Source: G020348185 sp964525045 (lineage in GTDB: Bacteria; Nitrospirota; Nitrospiria; Nitrospirales; UBA8639). From it: 64,000 nucleotides of DNA. Each line of letters begins with the position of its first letter. The first letter of the stretch is position 1. Below the pieces are notes generated by a model, which made no database searches, was not told where the DNA came from, and saw only the letters and a program-made list of their open reading frames with translations. Location: assembly GCA_964525045.1 (NCBI GenBank), contig CAZGFD010000010.1, forward strand, positions 1 to 64,000, given 5' to 3'. This document shows positions 39,715 through 50,086 of the stretch, piece after piece. Made by a program: the position numbers and the translations under genes.

Positions 39715-40697
39715 TTCTTGCTGGGGACATCGGGGGGACTAACGCACGGCTTGGCTTTTATGATCTAAAGGGCGACCAGATCAGCCCCGTGGTGATTAAG
39801 ACTTACCCGAGTAAGGAACATGACAGCCTTGATAACATTGTCAGTCAATTTCAAAGAGAGCATCGAATCTCAATCAAAAAAGCCTGCTTTGCCATTGCCG
39901 GGCCGGTTACCGATGGACATGTGGCAACCACCAATTTAGCATGGTTGGTGGATGCCGAACGGCTGGCTAAATCATTAGGCCTACGACGGATCGGATTGAT
40001 TAATGATTTGGAAGCGATCGGTTATGGGCTGACAGAACTTACAGATAATGATCTGGCAACGTTGAACGAAGGAACTCCTGCGGCGAGTGGAAACATCGGC
40101 ATCATTGCAGCCGGCACCGGCTTGGGGCAGGCCACATGTTATTGGGACGGGCAACAACACCATCCCTTTGCCTGCGAAGGCGGACATACCGACTTCGCCC
40201 CTCGAAATCAGTTGGAAGGGGAATTGTTGTCTTATTTGTTAACCAAGTTTGAACGAGTCAGCTACGAACGTATTTTGTCAGGCTCAGGCCTGTTTGAAAT
40301 CTACAAATTTCACCATCATATTCATCGAGGCCAAGAGGCTCCTGATTTGACTGAGGTCATCTATCAACAGGCCCATCCCGCAGCTGTGGTGCGGGCAGCC
40401 TTAGAGAATCGATCCGAGTTATGCGCGAATGCGTTAGATCTCTTCGTTTCGATTTACGGCGCAGAGGCCGGTAACCTGGCCTTGAAGGTCATGGCGCGGG
40501 GAGGAATTTTTATTGGAGGGGGAATTGCTCCCAGAATTATTCAGAAACTCAAGGAGCCGATATTTATGACAGCCTTTCGCGCGAAGGGGAGGATGCAACC
40601 CTTATTGGAAGCCATGCCCGTGCGAGTTATTTTAAATGACAAAACAGGCTTGTTAGGCGCAGCCAGGTATGCGGCAATTCAAGATTCCCCGATTTAA
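39711..40697 (+). CDS. glk: Glucokinase (Glk family)
   Basis: A 328-residue ATP-dependent glucokinase of the Glk (PF02685) type. LAGDIGGTNARLG (about 3-15) is the phosphate loop; CFAIAGPVTDG and LINDLEAIGYGL give the glucose-binding Asn/Asp; AAGTGLGQA and CEGGHTDFAPR complete the site. It converts glucose released by MalQ or trehalose turnover to glucose-6-phosphate. ATGA overlap with malQ shows translational coupling. Confidence 0.93.
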   Translation: MILAGDIGGTNARLGFYDLKGDQISPVVIKTYPSKEHDSLDNIVSQFQREHRISIKKACFAIAGPVTDGHVATTNLAWLVDAERLAKSLGLRRIGLINDLEAIGYGLTELTDNDLATLNEGTPAASGNIGIIAAGTGLGQATCYWDGQQHHPFACEGGHTDFAPRNQLEGELLSYLLTKFERVSYERILSGSGLFEIYKFHHHIHRGQEAPDLTEVIYQQAHPAAVVRAALENRSELCANALDLFVSIYGAEAGNLALKVMARGGIFIGGGIAPRIIQKLKEPIFMTAFRAKGRMQPLLEAMPVRVILNDKTGLLGAARYAAIQDSPI

Positions 40698-40769
40698 ATT
40701 ACCTTCAAAAAGAACGGCAGAATCGCAGGCCTGCTCGTTTGGGGCTCGTGGTGACCAGAGGTAGCCAAA

Positions 40770-42182
40770 TCAAGCAGCTAAGCCCAAGGGGCCGTCTTTG
40801 GGAAGACGGATGGTGAAGGTTGTTCCCTGTCCTTCCGTGCTCTTCACCGTAATGGTTCCTCCATGAAGATCCACCACATCCTTGACAATCTTGGTGCCCA
40901 AACCCGTTCCTCCGACTTTGTGACTGACCACATTGTATGAAAAAAGGGTATTGAGGACCTCTGGAGCCATTCCACGCCCTGTATCCTCGAAATTTAATAT
41001 AATTTCCTTCCCATCGGGGGTGACTTCTCCTGTTATTGTGACAAAACCACCAGCGGGAACCTCGGGGATCGCATTATTGACGAGATTATAGAATGCGTTA
41101 AACAGTCTTTGCTCATCTGCCCGGACGATTGGCATGCCATCCAATCCTTGTGTCCGTAATTCAATCCCTCTTCCATCTGCATATACCCGTAATGCCTCAA
41201 GGACACTTTCAACGATTTTCTTCAATTCACAGGCCATAAATTGAGGGGCACGGGTTCGGCCTTTCACTGCGTCGGCAATTTCTTTGACTCGCTCTTGGAT
41301 GCGTGAGGATCCCCTCCGAGTCATTGCGATAATATCTTTATAGAGTTCCTGGGTGGCCTTAATCCTTTCTCCGTCTCGATTAGGTTGTTGGAAATGTACA
41401 TTGAGTTCCTCTTCCAATAAATTCATTCCCATCTGGACCGGTGTCAGCATATTCTTAATATCATGTCCAACGTCGCCAATACGGCGACTGACCTCGGCTA
41501 ATTTCGCTTCTTCAAGGAGACGTCTTTCGAGTATTTGACGCTCTGTCAGATCTCGCATGAGTTTCCAGAGCGTTAACAAGGCAACAAGGAAAATCAGGAG
41601 GATTCCAAAGGCCATCGTGTAGTTAGTGAATACTTCCATGTCATGGGCAGAATCATGAAGGTTCATGAGGTAGGTGGCGGTGTTCCTGTCAAAATCCAAA
41701 ATTCGATTTTGAATTTTCTCCATCAATTGCATTCCTTCCCCTGATAGAATCATTCCAACCGCCGCTTGGCTACCTTCAGATTTCCGTATGGCTAAGACAT
41801 TCTCAAGGGCACTCAAACGATTTGTAATTAAGAGTTTGAAGGTTGGCCACTCGTGTTTGAGCCGCTCGTGCGTGAGGGCCAATTTTTCCAGCTCAACTAA
41901 TCTGACATGAGTGCTTTCAACTGCTTTCTGGTAGGGTTCTAAAAATCGACCATTCTCGGTAAGTAAATACTCGCGCTGGTGATCCTCCGCATTCTTTAAA
42001 TCGACAAACATCCGTAATAATTGCTCAGAAATCTCCTCTACGTGAATAACCGATTCAAAGTTGCCTACAGTCCGGTGAAGCCCCCAAGAGGCAATGCCAA
42101 GGGTTATTAGAATAATAATGAAAGTTGTAGCAAGCCCGACATTCGTTACCTTGTTTGCAGGGAAACGAGGTAGTATCGTCAT
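40770..42182 (-). CDS. Membrane histidine kinase with CHASE3-like sensor
   Basis: A 470-residue sensor kinase. Two membrane helices (about 17-37 and 190-210) flank a helical periplasmic sensor of CHASE3 type. The dimerisation domain has His in GDVGHDIKNML (about 240); the ATPase domain shows NAFYNLVNNAIPE, DTGRGMAP and GGTGLGTKIV. The N-box has Ile-Pro where Asp usually follows NNAI, which is unusual. No response regulator gene is adjacent, so its partner is unknown. It converges with glucokinase. Confidence 0.88.
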   Translation of the reverse strand: MTILPRFPANKVTNVGLATTFIIILITLGIASWGLHRTVGNFESVIHVEEISEQLLRMFVDLKNAEDHQREYLLTENGRFLEPYQKAVESTHVRLVELEKLALTHERLKHEWPTFKLLITNRLSALENVLAIRKSEGSQAAVGMILSGEGMQLMEKIQNRILDFDRNTATYLMNLHDSAHDMEVFTNYTMAFGILLIFLVALLTLWKLMRDLTERQILERRLLEEAKLAEVSRRIGDVGHDIKNMLTPVQMGMNLLEEELNVHFQQPNRDGERIKATQELYKDIIAMTRRGSSRIQERVKEIADAVKGRTRAPQFMACELKKIVESVLEALRVYADGRGIELRTQGLDGMPIVRADEQRLFNAFYNLVNNAIPEVPAGGFVTITGEVTPDGKEIILNFEDTGRGMAPEVLNTLFSYNVVSHKVGGTGLGTKIVKDVVDLHGGTITVKSTEGQGTTFTIRLPKDGPLGLAA

Positions 42183-42274
42183 AGGAACCTCCCCGTTATT
42201 GCATGGTTATTTGAAACAACATGATTAGCGAAAATGGGCTGAGGGTGGAGAGTGAATAACTTTATTCAGAATGA

Positions 42275-43321
42275 CTATGGCAAAGGCACAACTTTCTCAT
42301 CTCGTCTCACAATTCCCCGTAACAACCGACCAAGAATATCAGCCCCAGTAATAATGCGTTTGTGGGTGTCTGTCCAAATGAGAATGATATCGTGGTCGAT
42401 CACATCGTCTTCAGCATGTTCAGGTTTGACCTTTAAACGAGGGAGTAGCTGATCTAACCGTGATGTCGGATCGGTGACAATAATAGGGCGATGGCAATGG
42501 TAATATGGACGATATTTTTTCTCCACCAGTAGCTCCCTCAAAAAAGAATCAGCATCAAGTACAAACTGGGGATTACCCGAAGGACTCGTAATGACCACCC
42601 ACTTTTGGCCAGATTGATGAATTTGTTCGACTAAGTTGTCCTGGATGTCAGTCACCGTTTTCGGAAATATTCCTGATTCAGCATTAGGAGTAAGTTGGAC
42701 CACACTAAGAGGGTTGAGGGGTGACCCTTCATCAAGACAGGAGACATCGTCGAGGGACAAAAAATTTGCCGCCCCCCTCCCCTCAACGTTTCCAATATCT
42801 GTTTCGGGGGCTTTGGTATGAAGATTCAATAACGCTTTCAATTCCTTCTCTTCAAACCAGGTAACACCTTCCTTACCTACGATCCGATCAAGGAGTAGGG
42901 CCGAAGGTTTCGCAAACACAAAGAACACCATCTGGAGGAATTTGACATATGAAGTTAACCGAGCTCCGAGTGCAAGCGCGTTTCTGGAAAAGTAGGCTTG
43001 TGGAAGAATTTCGCCAAGTAGGGTGATACCAACGACCGAAAACATGAAGGCCATGATTCCATGCATCTGCGTATCTGTTAGCAAGGTCAAGAGAACATTG
43101 ACGGCGACATTACTCCATAAAAGGGTCGCCAGGAGGAAATTGGCGTCTTTACGCAAACCCAAGATGGTCTGAGCCGATTGGTTCCCTTGTTCGGTTAAGG
43201 TTTCCAAGTGAATACGACTCAGACTGAAGTACCCCAGGGTGAGGCCCGAACAAAGGGCCGAACCACAAAGACATGCGGCAATCCCGATCCAGATAAAAAT
43301 TGAAGTAAAAGCTAGGTCCAT
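42275..43321 (-). CDS. DUF21/CNNM-type membrane protein with CBS-like domain
   Basis: A 348-residue protein with four hydrophobic segments (about 8-28, 62-82, 88-108, 118-138) matching the DUF21 transmembrane domain of CorB/CNNM Mg2+ exporters, including SGLTLGYFSLSR and GEILPQAYFSRNALA. A C-terminal region with a divergent CBS pair follows (about 185-330; VDATE-like features are absent). It may export or sense divalent cations. It lies just downstream of the broken lapA gene on the same strand. Confidence 0.82.
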   Translation of the reverse strand: MDLAFTSIFIWIGIAACLCGSALCSGLTLGYFSLSRIHLETLTEQGNQSAQTILGLRKDANFLLATLLWSNVAVNVLLTLLTDTQMHGIMAFMFSVVGITLLGEILPQAYFSRNALALGARLTSYVKFLQMVFFVFAKPSALLLDRIVGKEGVTWFEEKELKALLNLHTKAPETDIGNVEGRGAANFLSLDDVSCLDEGSPLNPLSVVQLTPNAESGIFPKTVTDIQDNLVEQIHQSGQKWVVITSPSGNPQFVLDADSFLRELLVEKKYRPYYHCHRPIIVTDPTSRLDQLLPRLKVKPEHAEDDVIDHDIILIWTDTHKRIITGADILGRLLRGIVRRDEKVVPLP

Positions 43322-43342
43322 TTATTTCTGTCCTTTGATCAT

Positions 43343-43509
43343 CTATCCCACGACCACCCCCCCGGCGAATACAAAGAAAAACAGTAAAGCCCTCGACATC
43401 TCAATTCGCCAAGGGAGAAAACGGAGTTCAACGACCCTATAATTTTGAACAGTAAACGCTATGATGAGTCCCAAAAGAATTAAGATGAAAAAAAATTAAT
43501 TAGACTCAT
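43343..43509 (-). pseudogene. LapA-like small membrane protein, frameshifted in a T8 run
   Basis: On the minus strand the frame LILLGLIIAFTVQNYRVVEL, then FLPWRIEMSRALL and an FFFVFAGGVVVG end, matches the LapA (DUF1049) two-helix family. It has no start codon: the ATG at 43509 (MSLIN) is out of frame by one base, across a run of eight T on the minus strand (43488-43495). Nine T would give an intact 55-residue protein. So it is either a homopolymer sequencing error or a recent frameshift. Confidence 0.6.
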
Positions 43510-43620
43510 CGGATATTGAAAACAGTTTTGAGGATTGAACAGGATTTACTTTCTGAGGAAATGCAATGTGAAATCGTGTAAGCCCTGTATGACTCCTCCC
43601 TCCATAAAACCTGGGAAATT

Positions 43621-44499
43621 TCAGGCCTGACTCACTTTCAGAGGAACGGGTGGCGTTCGCCAATGCAAATCTCGTTGTGGATACGGGATCTCCACATCGT
43701 TTTCCCGGAATTTCCGTACGATTCCGCAGTAAATATCAGAACTGATTCGCCGACGCTTCTTGGGAGTTGCTACCCAGACTAAAAGGCGAAGGTTCCAGGC
43801 AGATTCCCCGAAGCCGGTAAATAAGACTTCAGGCTCCGGAGTAGCAAGCACCTGAGGATGTTCTTTGCCGACCGCCAATAATGATTGAAGGACTAGGTCA
43901 AGATTGGAGTCATATGAAACCCCGACATCAATATCCAAACGCGTTCGAAGGTCTCCATGCGACCAATTAATGACGGTGCCGGAAATAAACTCCGAATTGG
44001 GAACGATAATTGCGAGGTTGTTCAACGAACGTATTGTCGTTGACCGGATATTAATTTCTAAGACCTCTCCTTCAATCTCTCCCACTGTGATCCGATCACC
44101 CACACGAATCGGTTGTTCAAACAGCAGGATTAAGCCGGAGATAAAGTTAGAGGTAAGGTTTTGCAGCCCGAATCCAATCCCAAATGAAAGAAACCCAAAA
44201 ACAACCGCTAATCCGCTGAGGTCAATGCCAATGAATTGAAAAGCAATAATCCCTCCCAGAAACCACAATAGGTATTGGGTCAGACGCAAAAGCGTGAAGT
44301 GCGTCCCTTGAGAAATCCTCAGTCGCGCAAGAATTTTTTTACCCAGAATTTCTCGAATGAGGGTGCTGATCAGATAAATGATTGCTAAGGTGGCAAAAAA
44401 TATGAAGAAAGAAGAAAGGGTAATTGGCGTTTGATTGACGGTGAATAACTTGTATTGCATGAAATCCCGAATCGCCTGGACCCATGTTTGAATCTCCAT
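43621..44499 (-). CDS. MscS-family mechanosensitive channel
   Basis: A 292-residue MscS channel with three N-terminal helices (about 25-45, 70-90, 95-115). The pore helix is VVFGFLSFGIGFGLQNLTSN, close to the classical MscS pore pattern, followed by the beta domain (QPIRVGDRITVGEIEGEVLEI, AIIVPNSEFISG) and a C-terminal alpha/beta domain. The ATG at 44499 is chosen because GGGGAGG lies seven bases upstream; an in-frame ATG 45 bases earlier lacks this. It serves emergency solute release after osmotic downshift. Confidence 0.92.
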   Translation of the reverse strand: MEIQTWVQAIRDFMQYKLFTVNQTPITLSSFFIFFATLAIIYLISTLIREILGKKILARLRISQGTHFTLLRLTQYLLWFLGGIIAFQFIGIDLSGLAVVFGFLSFGIGFGLQNLTSNFISGLILLFEQPIRVGDRITVGEIEGEVLEINIRSTTIRSLNNLAIIVPNSEFISGTVINWSHGDLRTRLDIDVGVSYDSNLDLVLQSLLAVGKEHPQVLATPEPEVLFTGFGESAWNLRLLVWVATPKKRRRISSDIYCGIVRKFRENDVEIPYPQRDLHWRTPPVPLKVSQA

Positions 44500-44677
44500 G
44501 CTAGCCTCCCCTGGTTTTACGAAAGATAGTGTATCCGATGGCACTGTTTTCCTTTGCCAAAATCAATCAAACTGTCCGGAAGCAAAAAATATCCCCACAG
44601 TGTGATCGCTTTCGAGGGAAACTCCACACATTCCATCGCATGGGAACCGATCCATCTTCCACCTCGACTCATTCAAA

Positions 44678-46666
44678 TCAGAAAAAATAATCAAACTGCT
44701 GCTCTCGCCGAGTCCACCGGCGAATAGCAAAGATAGCGGCAGGTTCCGTCTGGGGGTCAAGCCGGAGCGAGTAGGTCCGACCTTTGACCAAGTGACGTGT
44801 GTCGGTGAGGAGTTCATGAAGTTGATACGTTTCATCATCCTTGAGGCCTATCTCATCAATGGGAATATGAAGGACGGCCTCCTGTGCTTGAAAAGGATCC
44901 ATATTCACAGCCATGAGTAAATTATTGGTTTTGTCCGAATTGCTCTTTCCATAAAAGATAATGTGATCATTATCAGCCTGGTAAAACCGGAGATTCTCGA
45001 AATCATGTAAGGCCTGATTGTCCCTTCGGATTTGATTGAGTCGGGTAATATAGTCGCGAATATTCCCCGGTCGATCCCAATCCCAGACCTTGATCTCATA
45101 CTTTTCGGAATTCAAATATTCTTCTTTTTCCGGTAAGGCCCGGTTTTCACAAAGCTCATATGAGCTGTATATCCCATACGAAGGAGAAAGGGTCGCAGCT
45201 AATACCACCCTGAATTTAAATGCCGGACGGCCCCCTTGTTGGAGAATTTCCGGGAGAATGTCAGGTGTATTGCAGAAGAAATTCGGCCGGAAATATTCCT
45301 TCATCTCACTTTGGGTCAACTCAATGAGATAATCCGTCATTTCTTGCTTAAAATTTCTCCAGGTAAAATAGGTATAGGATTGCGAATACCCCGCCTTCCC
45401 CAACACTCTCATCATCTTGGGGCGGGTAAAAGCCTCAGAAAGAAAAATGACTTCGGGATGTTGGTCTTGAACTTCTCTAATAAGCCACTCCCAAAACTGG
45501 ACTGGCTTGGTGTGAGGATTGTCCACCCTGAAAATTTTGATACCCTGATCAACCCAAAACAGAATGACTCGCTTCATTTCCTGCCAAATGGCCTTCCAGT
45601 CCTGACAGTAAAAGTCCAAGGCATAAATATCCTCGTACTTCTTTGGGGGGTTTTCTGCATATTTAATTGTTCCATCCGGTCGTTGCTTGAACCATTCCGG
45701 GTGGTTCTTCACATAAGGATGATCCGGAGAGGCATTGATGGCAAAGTCAAGGGCAAGTTCCATCCCATGGCCCCGAACAGCCTTTTGAAAGTGATCAAAA
45801 TCTTTAAGAGTTCCCAAGCTCGGTTCGATGGCATCATATCCACCATGCTGGCTTCCAATCGCATAGGGGCTTCCCGGGTCTTGAGGACCGGCCTTGAGAG
45901 TATTATTGGGACCTTTGCGGTTCGTGGTGCCTATTGGATGGATGGGAGTCAGATACAGCACGTCGAATCCCATATCGCGGATATAAGGCAGGCGTCCTTC
46001 ACATTCCTTAAAAGTGGAGCCCTTACCTGGAACCTTGCCTTGTGATCGTGGAAAAATTTCATACCAGGCCCCATACCGTGCTCGAACACGGTCTACCATG
46101 ACTTCCAATTCATGATCATAGACGGTCCAAGCATGTCGTTCTTCATTTCGCAGGAGCAGAAGGGCCAGCGCCTCATCCAACGCAATGTGAATTTTCTTTT
46201 CCTGATCTTTTTCCGATGTCCATTGCTTTAACCATTGGGTCAAAGATTTTTTGTCTTCTCCTTTTGCTCTTTCGAGTGCCGCACGAACCTGCGATTCGCC
46301 TTCCAACAGTTCACTCGACAAATCCGGGACCGCACCATGTTTCTTCTTCAGCTCCTCTCGCCAGGTTTCATACGTCAGAACGTACGCTCCGATGGTATAC
46401 AGGTATCGGGTATTTTGCGTCAGTTCGACAAACCCCGCCCACCGGTCATTGTCCATTAAGTGCATAGGTACTTCATGCCATCCTGGTTCTTGAACCGTTT
46501 TAAACCGAAGCACGGCTCCAATGGTGTCATGCCCTTCTTTAAAGATATCCGCCATGACATGGAGGCGATCTCCGACTTCTCGTTTAATCGCATATCGTCC
46601 TGAATCTAATTCGGGTTCAACGTGCTCAATGATAAGGGTGTTTAAGGTCTCTGGTAGGCGTGACAT
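44678..46666 (-). CDS. glgE: Alpha-1,4-glucan:maltose-1-phosphate maltosyltransferase GlgE
   Basis: A 662-residue GH13_3 enzyme that adds maltose from maltose-1-phosphate to the non-reducing end of alpha-1,4-glucan. An N-terminal beta domain (SGRYAIKREVGD) is followed by the catalytic barrel: YEIFPRS, LYLTPIHPIG, nucleophile Asp in KIFRVDNPHTKP (about 420) and acid Glu in IFLSEAFTRP (about 448). The C-terminal beta domain ends the protein. GAGGAGG precedes the start. It lies 66 bases after treS-mak, the source of its substrate, giving the complete TreS-Mak-GlgE route from trehalose to glucan. Confidence 0.95.
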   Translation of the reverse strand: MSRLPETLNTLIIEHVEPELDSGRYAIKREVGDRLHVMADIFKEGHDTIGAVLRFKTVQEPGWHEVPMHLMDNDRWAGFVELTQNTRYLYTIGAYVLTYETWREELKKKHGAVPDLSSELLEGESQVRAALERAKGEDKKSLTQWLKQWTSEKDQEKKIHIALDEALALLLLRNEERHAWTVYDHELEVMVDRVRARYGAWYEIFPRSQGKVPGKGSTFKECEGRLPYIRDMGFDVLYLTPIHPIGTTNRKGPNNTLKAGPQDPGSPYAIGSQHGGYDAIEPSLGTLKDFDHFQKAVRGHGMELALDFAINASPDHPYVKNHPEWFKQRPDGTIKYAENPPKKYEDIYALDFYCQDWKAIWQEMKRVILFWVDQGIKIFRVDNPHTKPVQFWEWLIREVQDQHPEVIFLSEAFTRPKMMRVLGKAGYSQSYTYFTWRNFKQEMTDYLIELTQSEMKEYFRPNFFCNTPDILPEILQQGGRPAFKFRVVLAATLSPSYGIYSSYELCENRALPEKEEYLNSEKYEIKVWDWDRPGNIRDYITRLNQIRRDNQALHDFENLRFYQADNDHIIFYGKSNSDKTNNLLMAVNMDPFQAQEAVLHIPIDEIGLKDDETYQLHELLTDTRHLVKGRTYSLRLDPQTEPAAIFAIRRWTRREQQFDYFF

Positions 46667-46732
46667 ACTATCCTCCTCAGGTAGTCAAGAGGGTGTGCTC
46701 TATTTCTGTCATTCTCTTTGGAATTCATTTAG

Positions 46733-49700
46733 CTAGCCAACTGGGGTATCCAGAATTTGAAGTATCCCCTTGAGTGGAATTCCTGCCCATGAGGGACGAT
46801 TATTGAGTTCATACCCCAATTCATAAATGGCCTTCTGAATAATATGGGCATCTAATAGAATTTGCAGCTCTTCTTGGGATTGGGGCAACAATCCCCCCTT
46901 CCCCACGACGGACAAATAGGCTTTGAGGAAGGTCACGCTGACCCAAACTTGCCAAAACCTTGCCCAAGGCTCCAAGGCCTCAAAGTCTTCGGGACGTATT
47001 CCGGCGACTTGTCCAACGAGACTTGAGTATGCGGCATAATGAAAGGACCTTATCATGCCAGCCACGTCCCGAAGGGGGGATTCTTTGAGGCGACGGACGT
47101 TTAACGGCCGAGCCGGTTCCCCCTCGAAGTCAACGATAATAAAATCCTTACCGGTGTATAGAACCTGACCGAGATGGTAATCGCCGTGAATTCGAATACG
47201 CATGGCCTTAATTTTCTTATCTCGGATCAGGAGAAACCGTTTGCGCAATGAGCTTTCAATATCGAGGAGTTGTTTGGCCGTTGTCTTAATGGATTCGGGG
47301 AGTGTTTTCATACGTTGGCGGAGTAAAGGCAAATTTTGGTTCGCCAAGCCCACCATGCTCTGAAACAGTCCTCTTCGGTAAAAATCTGAAAACGGTTCAG
47401 GGGAAAAATTTGGATCTTCAGGATCCGAAGCCAGAGCCAAATGGAGATCCCCTGTTCGAACTCCCAATAGCCGCGCTTCCTCGAGGTAGGTCCCAATATA
47501 CTCTTGAGCCATTGCCGGAACCTGTTCTTTGAGGAGGCCGAGTAGGGAGGTATTCGGGATCATGGCGGATGTCAAGGCCCCCGCGTGAGTGGAAGCCATT
47601 TCATAATATTGACCTAATTCGTCGAGGGTGTAGCGCCAGGCATCGCCTTCATTCGCCACAAACCGCTGGAGAATACCCATGGTCATAATGTCACCATCAT
47701 CCTGCTGATATTCCAGCATCCCGGCAACTGGCGCCGTGTACTGAAAACCCCTCTTCGTCAAAAATCTTCCGATTTCCAGATCCGGATTCACTCCACTTTC
47801 AATACGTCGAAAGAGTTTTAAAATAAACTCCCGACCGTACATCACAGAGGTGTTACTTTGTTCACCCTTATGGAGGGTGGGGATCAAATGGGGTCGCTGA
47901 GTGAGGATCTGACGACGAAATTCTCGAAGAGAACTCGCCACAACATCTCCCATTGGGCCATTATACCGTCTGTTTTTGGCAATACTGTCCAACAGATGAT
48001 TCAGAAATGTTGGACTCCACACCGCATCACAAAGGATCCCCTGACGTATTTGTCCTTTATGAGTATATTTGATTTCGGCCATCATGGCGGGTGTGTCGGC
48101 TAAACTCGCCGCCCCTTCCAACGTCACGAGTTGAATTGGGAGGAGATAGGTATCAGGCTCCCCTTCCGTATATTCCACTCGCAACAAACACCATACATAC
48201 AGGGGATCTTCGTTGGGGACGGAAATGGTTTCAACAATGTTCACTTCCTGAATGATTCTGGCTTTCCCGCCAAACCATCGTTGAGCCTGTAAGTAATCAG
48301 GGAGGATGGCCTCCAATCGGGACTTATCCCGATTGGTTGGAAGATGCTCCCACCCTCTGCTTGTGGTTAGCGTGGGAATGTCCATCGTGGCATCTTTCAA
48401 TGTTGCCTTCACCTCGACCGATGGTAATTCAAGCTGAAACCAATAGAACGCATGACCACTCAAGGTAAGGAAATAGGGGAGGTCTCCAATTGGCGGAAAT
48501 TTGGTCTGACCAAATATGGCCCTTGGGATAGCCCCCTTAAATTCCGATAAATCTACTTCGACACACTGGGGATAACGTGAGAGGTTTGCGGCTACCAGAA
48601 CGGTTTCATCTTCGAAGCGCCGAATGAACACCAACACCTTCCGATTTGAGGGGTGGAGAAATTCCATGGATCCTCGACCAAACACTTTATATCGCTTTCG
48701 AAGGGAAAGCATGCGTTTCATCCACCAGAGAAGCGATTGAGGATTATTTTGGTGGAGCTCCACATTCACGGCCTCGTAGTGATATTCGGGATCAATTATA
48801 ATTGGCAAATACAGTTTTTGAGGATTGGCCCGCGAGAATCCGGCGTTTCGATCGGCATTCCACTGCATAGGTGTTCGAACGCCATTGCGATCACCAAGAT
48901 AAAAATTATCACCCATCCCGATTTCTTCCCCATAGTAAATGACCGGGGTTCCGGGCATGCAAAACAGTAAACTATACATCAACTCAATTTTCTTTCTATC
49001 GTTTCCCAGTAATGGGGCCAGCCGTCGCCGAATACCAAGATTAATTCGGGCACGGGGATCATCCGCGAACATCCGGTACATGTAATCCCGCTCTTCATCG
49101 GTGACCATCTCGAGTGTCAGTTCATCATGGTTACGTAGAAACAGCCCCCATTGGCAAGCCGGAGGGATATCCGGAGTCTGTTGGAGTATGTCAATGATGG
49201 GGAACCGATCTTCCATTTGCATCGCCATGAAGAGCCTGGGCATGAGGGGAAAGTGAAAATTCATGTGACACTGGTCCCCCTTACCGAAATACGCCGCCGC
49301 ATCCTCGGGCCATTGATTGGCTTCAGCCAAAAACATTCGATTCTGATATTTCTTGTCGACATGGCTTCGAAGCGTTTTTAAGAACTGATGAGTCTCGGGG
49401 AGATTCTCACAATTCGTTCCCTCCCGTTCGTAAAGATAGGGGACGGCATCAAGCCGGAGCCCATCGACTCCTATATCCAGCCAAAAATCCAGGACCTCAA
49501 AGATGGCTTTCCTGACATCCGGATTGTCATAGTTTAAGTCGGGTTGATGGGAAAAGAACCGGTGCCAAAAATAGGCTTTGGCAACGGGGTCCCATGACCA
49601 ATTTGATTGCTCGGAATCTTTAAAAATGATGCGAGTGTCCTTGTACTCCTCTCCAGTCTCACTCCAGACATAAAAATCTCTCCATTTGCTCCCCGGGGAT

Positions 49701-50086
49701 GATTTCCGGGCTCGTTGAAACCAGGGATGCTGGTCCGAGGTATGATTGACCACCAACTCGGTGATCACCCGAAGGCCTCGGCGGTGAGCTTCACGCACAA
49801 AAGCATGAAAATCCCGGCGTGTACCATAGGCCGGATGGATATTGGTAAAATCGGAAATATCGTAACCGTCATCTCGCAATGGAGAAGCACAAAAGGGGAG
49901 CAGCCAAATGGCAGTGACTCCTAAATCTTGTAAATAGTCTAATTTTTGAGCGAGACCCCGAAAGTCACCGACGCCGTCATTCGCACTGTCATAAAATGCA
50001 CGCACATGTAATTCATAAATGATCGCATCTTTGTACCAGAGTGGATCATTATCCAATATCTCTAAACTTTTATTTTGTTTAGGCAT
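46733..50086 (-). CDS. treS: Trehalose synthase-maltokinase fusion (TreS-Mak)
   Basis: An 1117-residue two-domain enzyme. Residues about 1-560 are TreS (GH13_16), which interconverts trehalose and maltose: VVNHTSDQHPWF, GLRLDAVPYLYEREG with the nucleophile Asp, FLAEANQWPED with the acid Glu, LRNHDELTLEM. Residues about 590-1117 are maltokinase, which uses ATP to make maltose-1-phosphate: QRWFGGKAR at the start, the aminoglycoside-kinase-like HGDYHLGQVL and the metal site IVDFEGEPARP. Fusion gives direct channelling to GlgE, encoded next. Length is normal for this fusion. Confidence 0.95.
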   Translation of the reverse strand: MPKQNKSLEILDNDPLWYKDAIIYELHVRAFYDSANDGVGDFRGLAQKLDYLQDLGVTAIWLLPFCASPLRDDGYDISDFTNIHPAYGTRRDFHAFVREAHRRGLRVITELVVNHTSDQHPWFQRARKSSPGSKWRDFYVWSETGEEYKDTRIIFKDSEQSNWSWDPVAKAYFWHRFFSHQPDLNYDNPDVRKAIFEVLDFWLDIGVDGLRLDAVPYLYEREGTNCENLPETHQFLKTLRSHVDKKYQNRMFLAEANQWPEDAAAYFGKGDQCHMNFHFPLMPRLFMAMQMEDRFPIIDILQQTPDIPPACQWGLFLRNHDELTLEMVTDEERDYMYRMFADDPRARINLGIRRRLAPLLGNDRKKIELMYSLLFCMPGTPVIYYGEEIGMGDNFYLGDRNGVRTPMQWNADRNAGFSRANPQKLYLPIIIDPEYHYEAVNVELHQNNPQSLLWWMKRMLSLRKRYKVFGRGSMEFLHPSNRKVLVFIRRFEDETVLVAANLSRYPQCVEVDLSEFKGAIPRAIFGQTKFPPIGDLPYFLTLSGHAFYWFQLELPSVEVKATLKDATMDIPTLTTSRGWEHLPTNRDKSRLEAILPDYLQAQRWFGGKARIIQEVNIVETISVPNEDPLYVWCLLRVEYTEGEPDTYLLPIQLVTLEGAASLADTPAMMAEIKYTHKGQIRQGILCDAVWSPTFLNHLLDSIAKNRRYNGPMGDVVASSLREFRRQILTQRPHLIPTLHKGEQSNTSVMYGREFILKLFRRIESGVNPDLEIGRFLTKRGFQYTAPVAGMLEYQQDDGDIMTMGILQRFVANEGDAWRYTLDELGQYYEMASTHAGALTSAMIPNTSLLGLLKEQVPAMAQEYIGTYLEEARLLGVRTGDLHLALASDPEDPNFSPEPFSDFYRRGLFQSMVGLANQNLPLLRQRMKTLPESIKTTAKQLLDIESSLRKRFLLIRDKKIKAMRIRIHGDYHLGQVLYTGKDFIIVDFEGEPARPLNVRRLKESPLRDVAGMIRSFHYAAYSSLVGQVAGIRPEDFEALEPWARFWQVWVSVTFLKAYLSVVGKGGLLPQSQEELQILLDAHIIQKAIYELGYELNNRPSWAGIPLKGILQILDTPVG

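Noticed and set aside
40709..40745. GCAGGCCTGC palindrome between glk and the histidine kinase as a bidirectional terminator
   Set aside because: The stem has no loop in its perfect part and no flanking T-runs, so it cannot be supported as a terminator.
45236..46045. 269-codon plus-strand frame inside glgE
   Set aside because: Antisense to a clear GlgE with all catalytic motifs; no ribosome binding site or family match.
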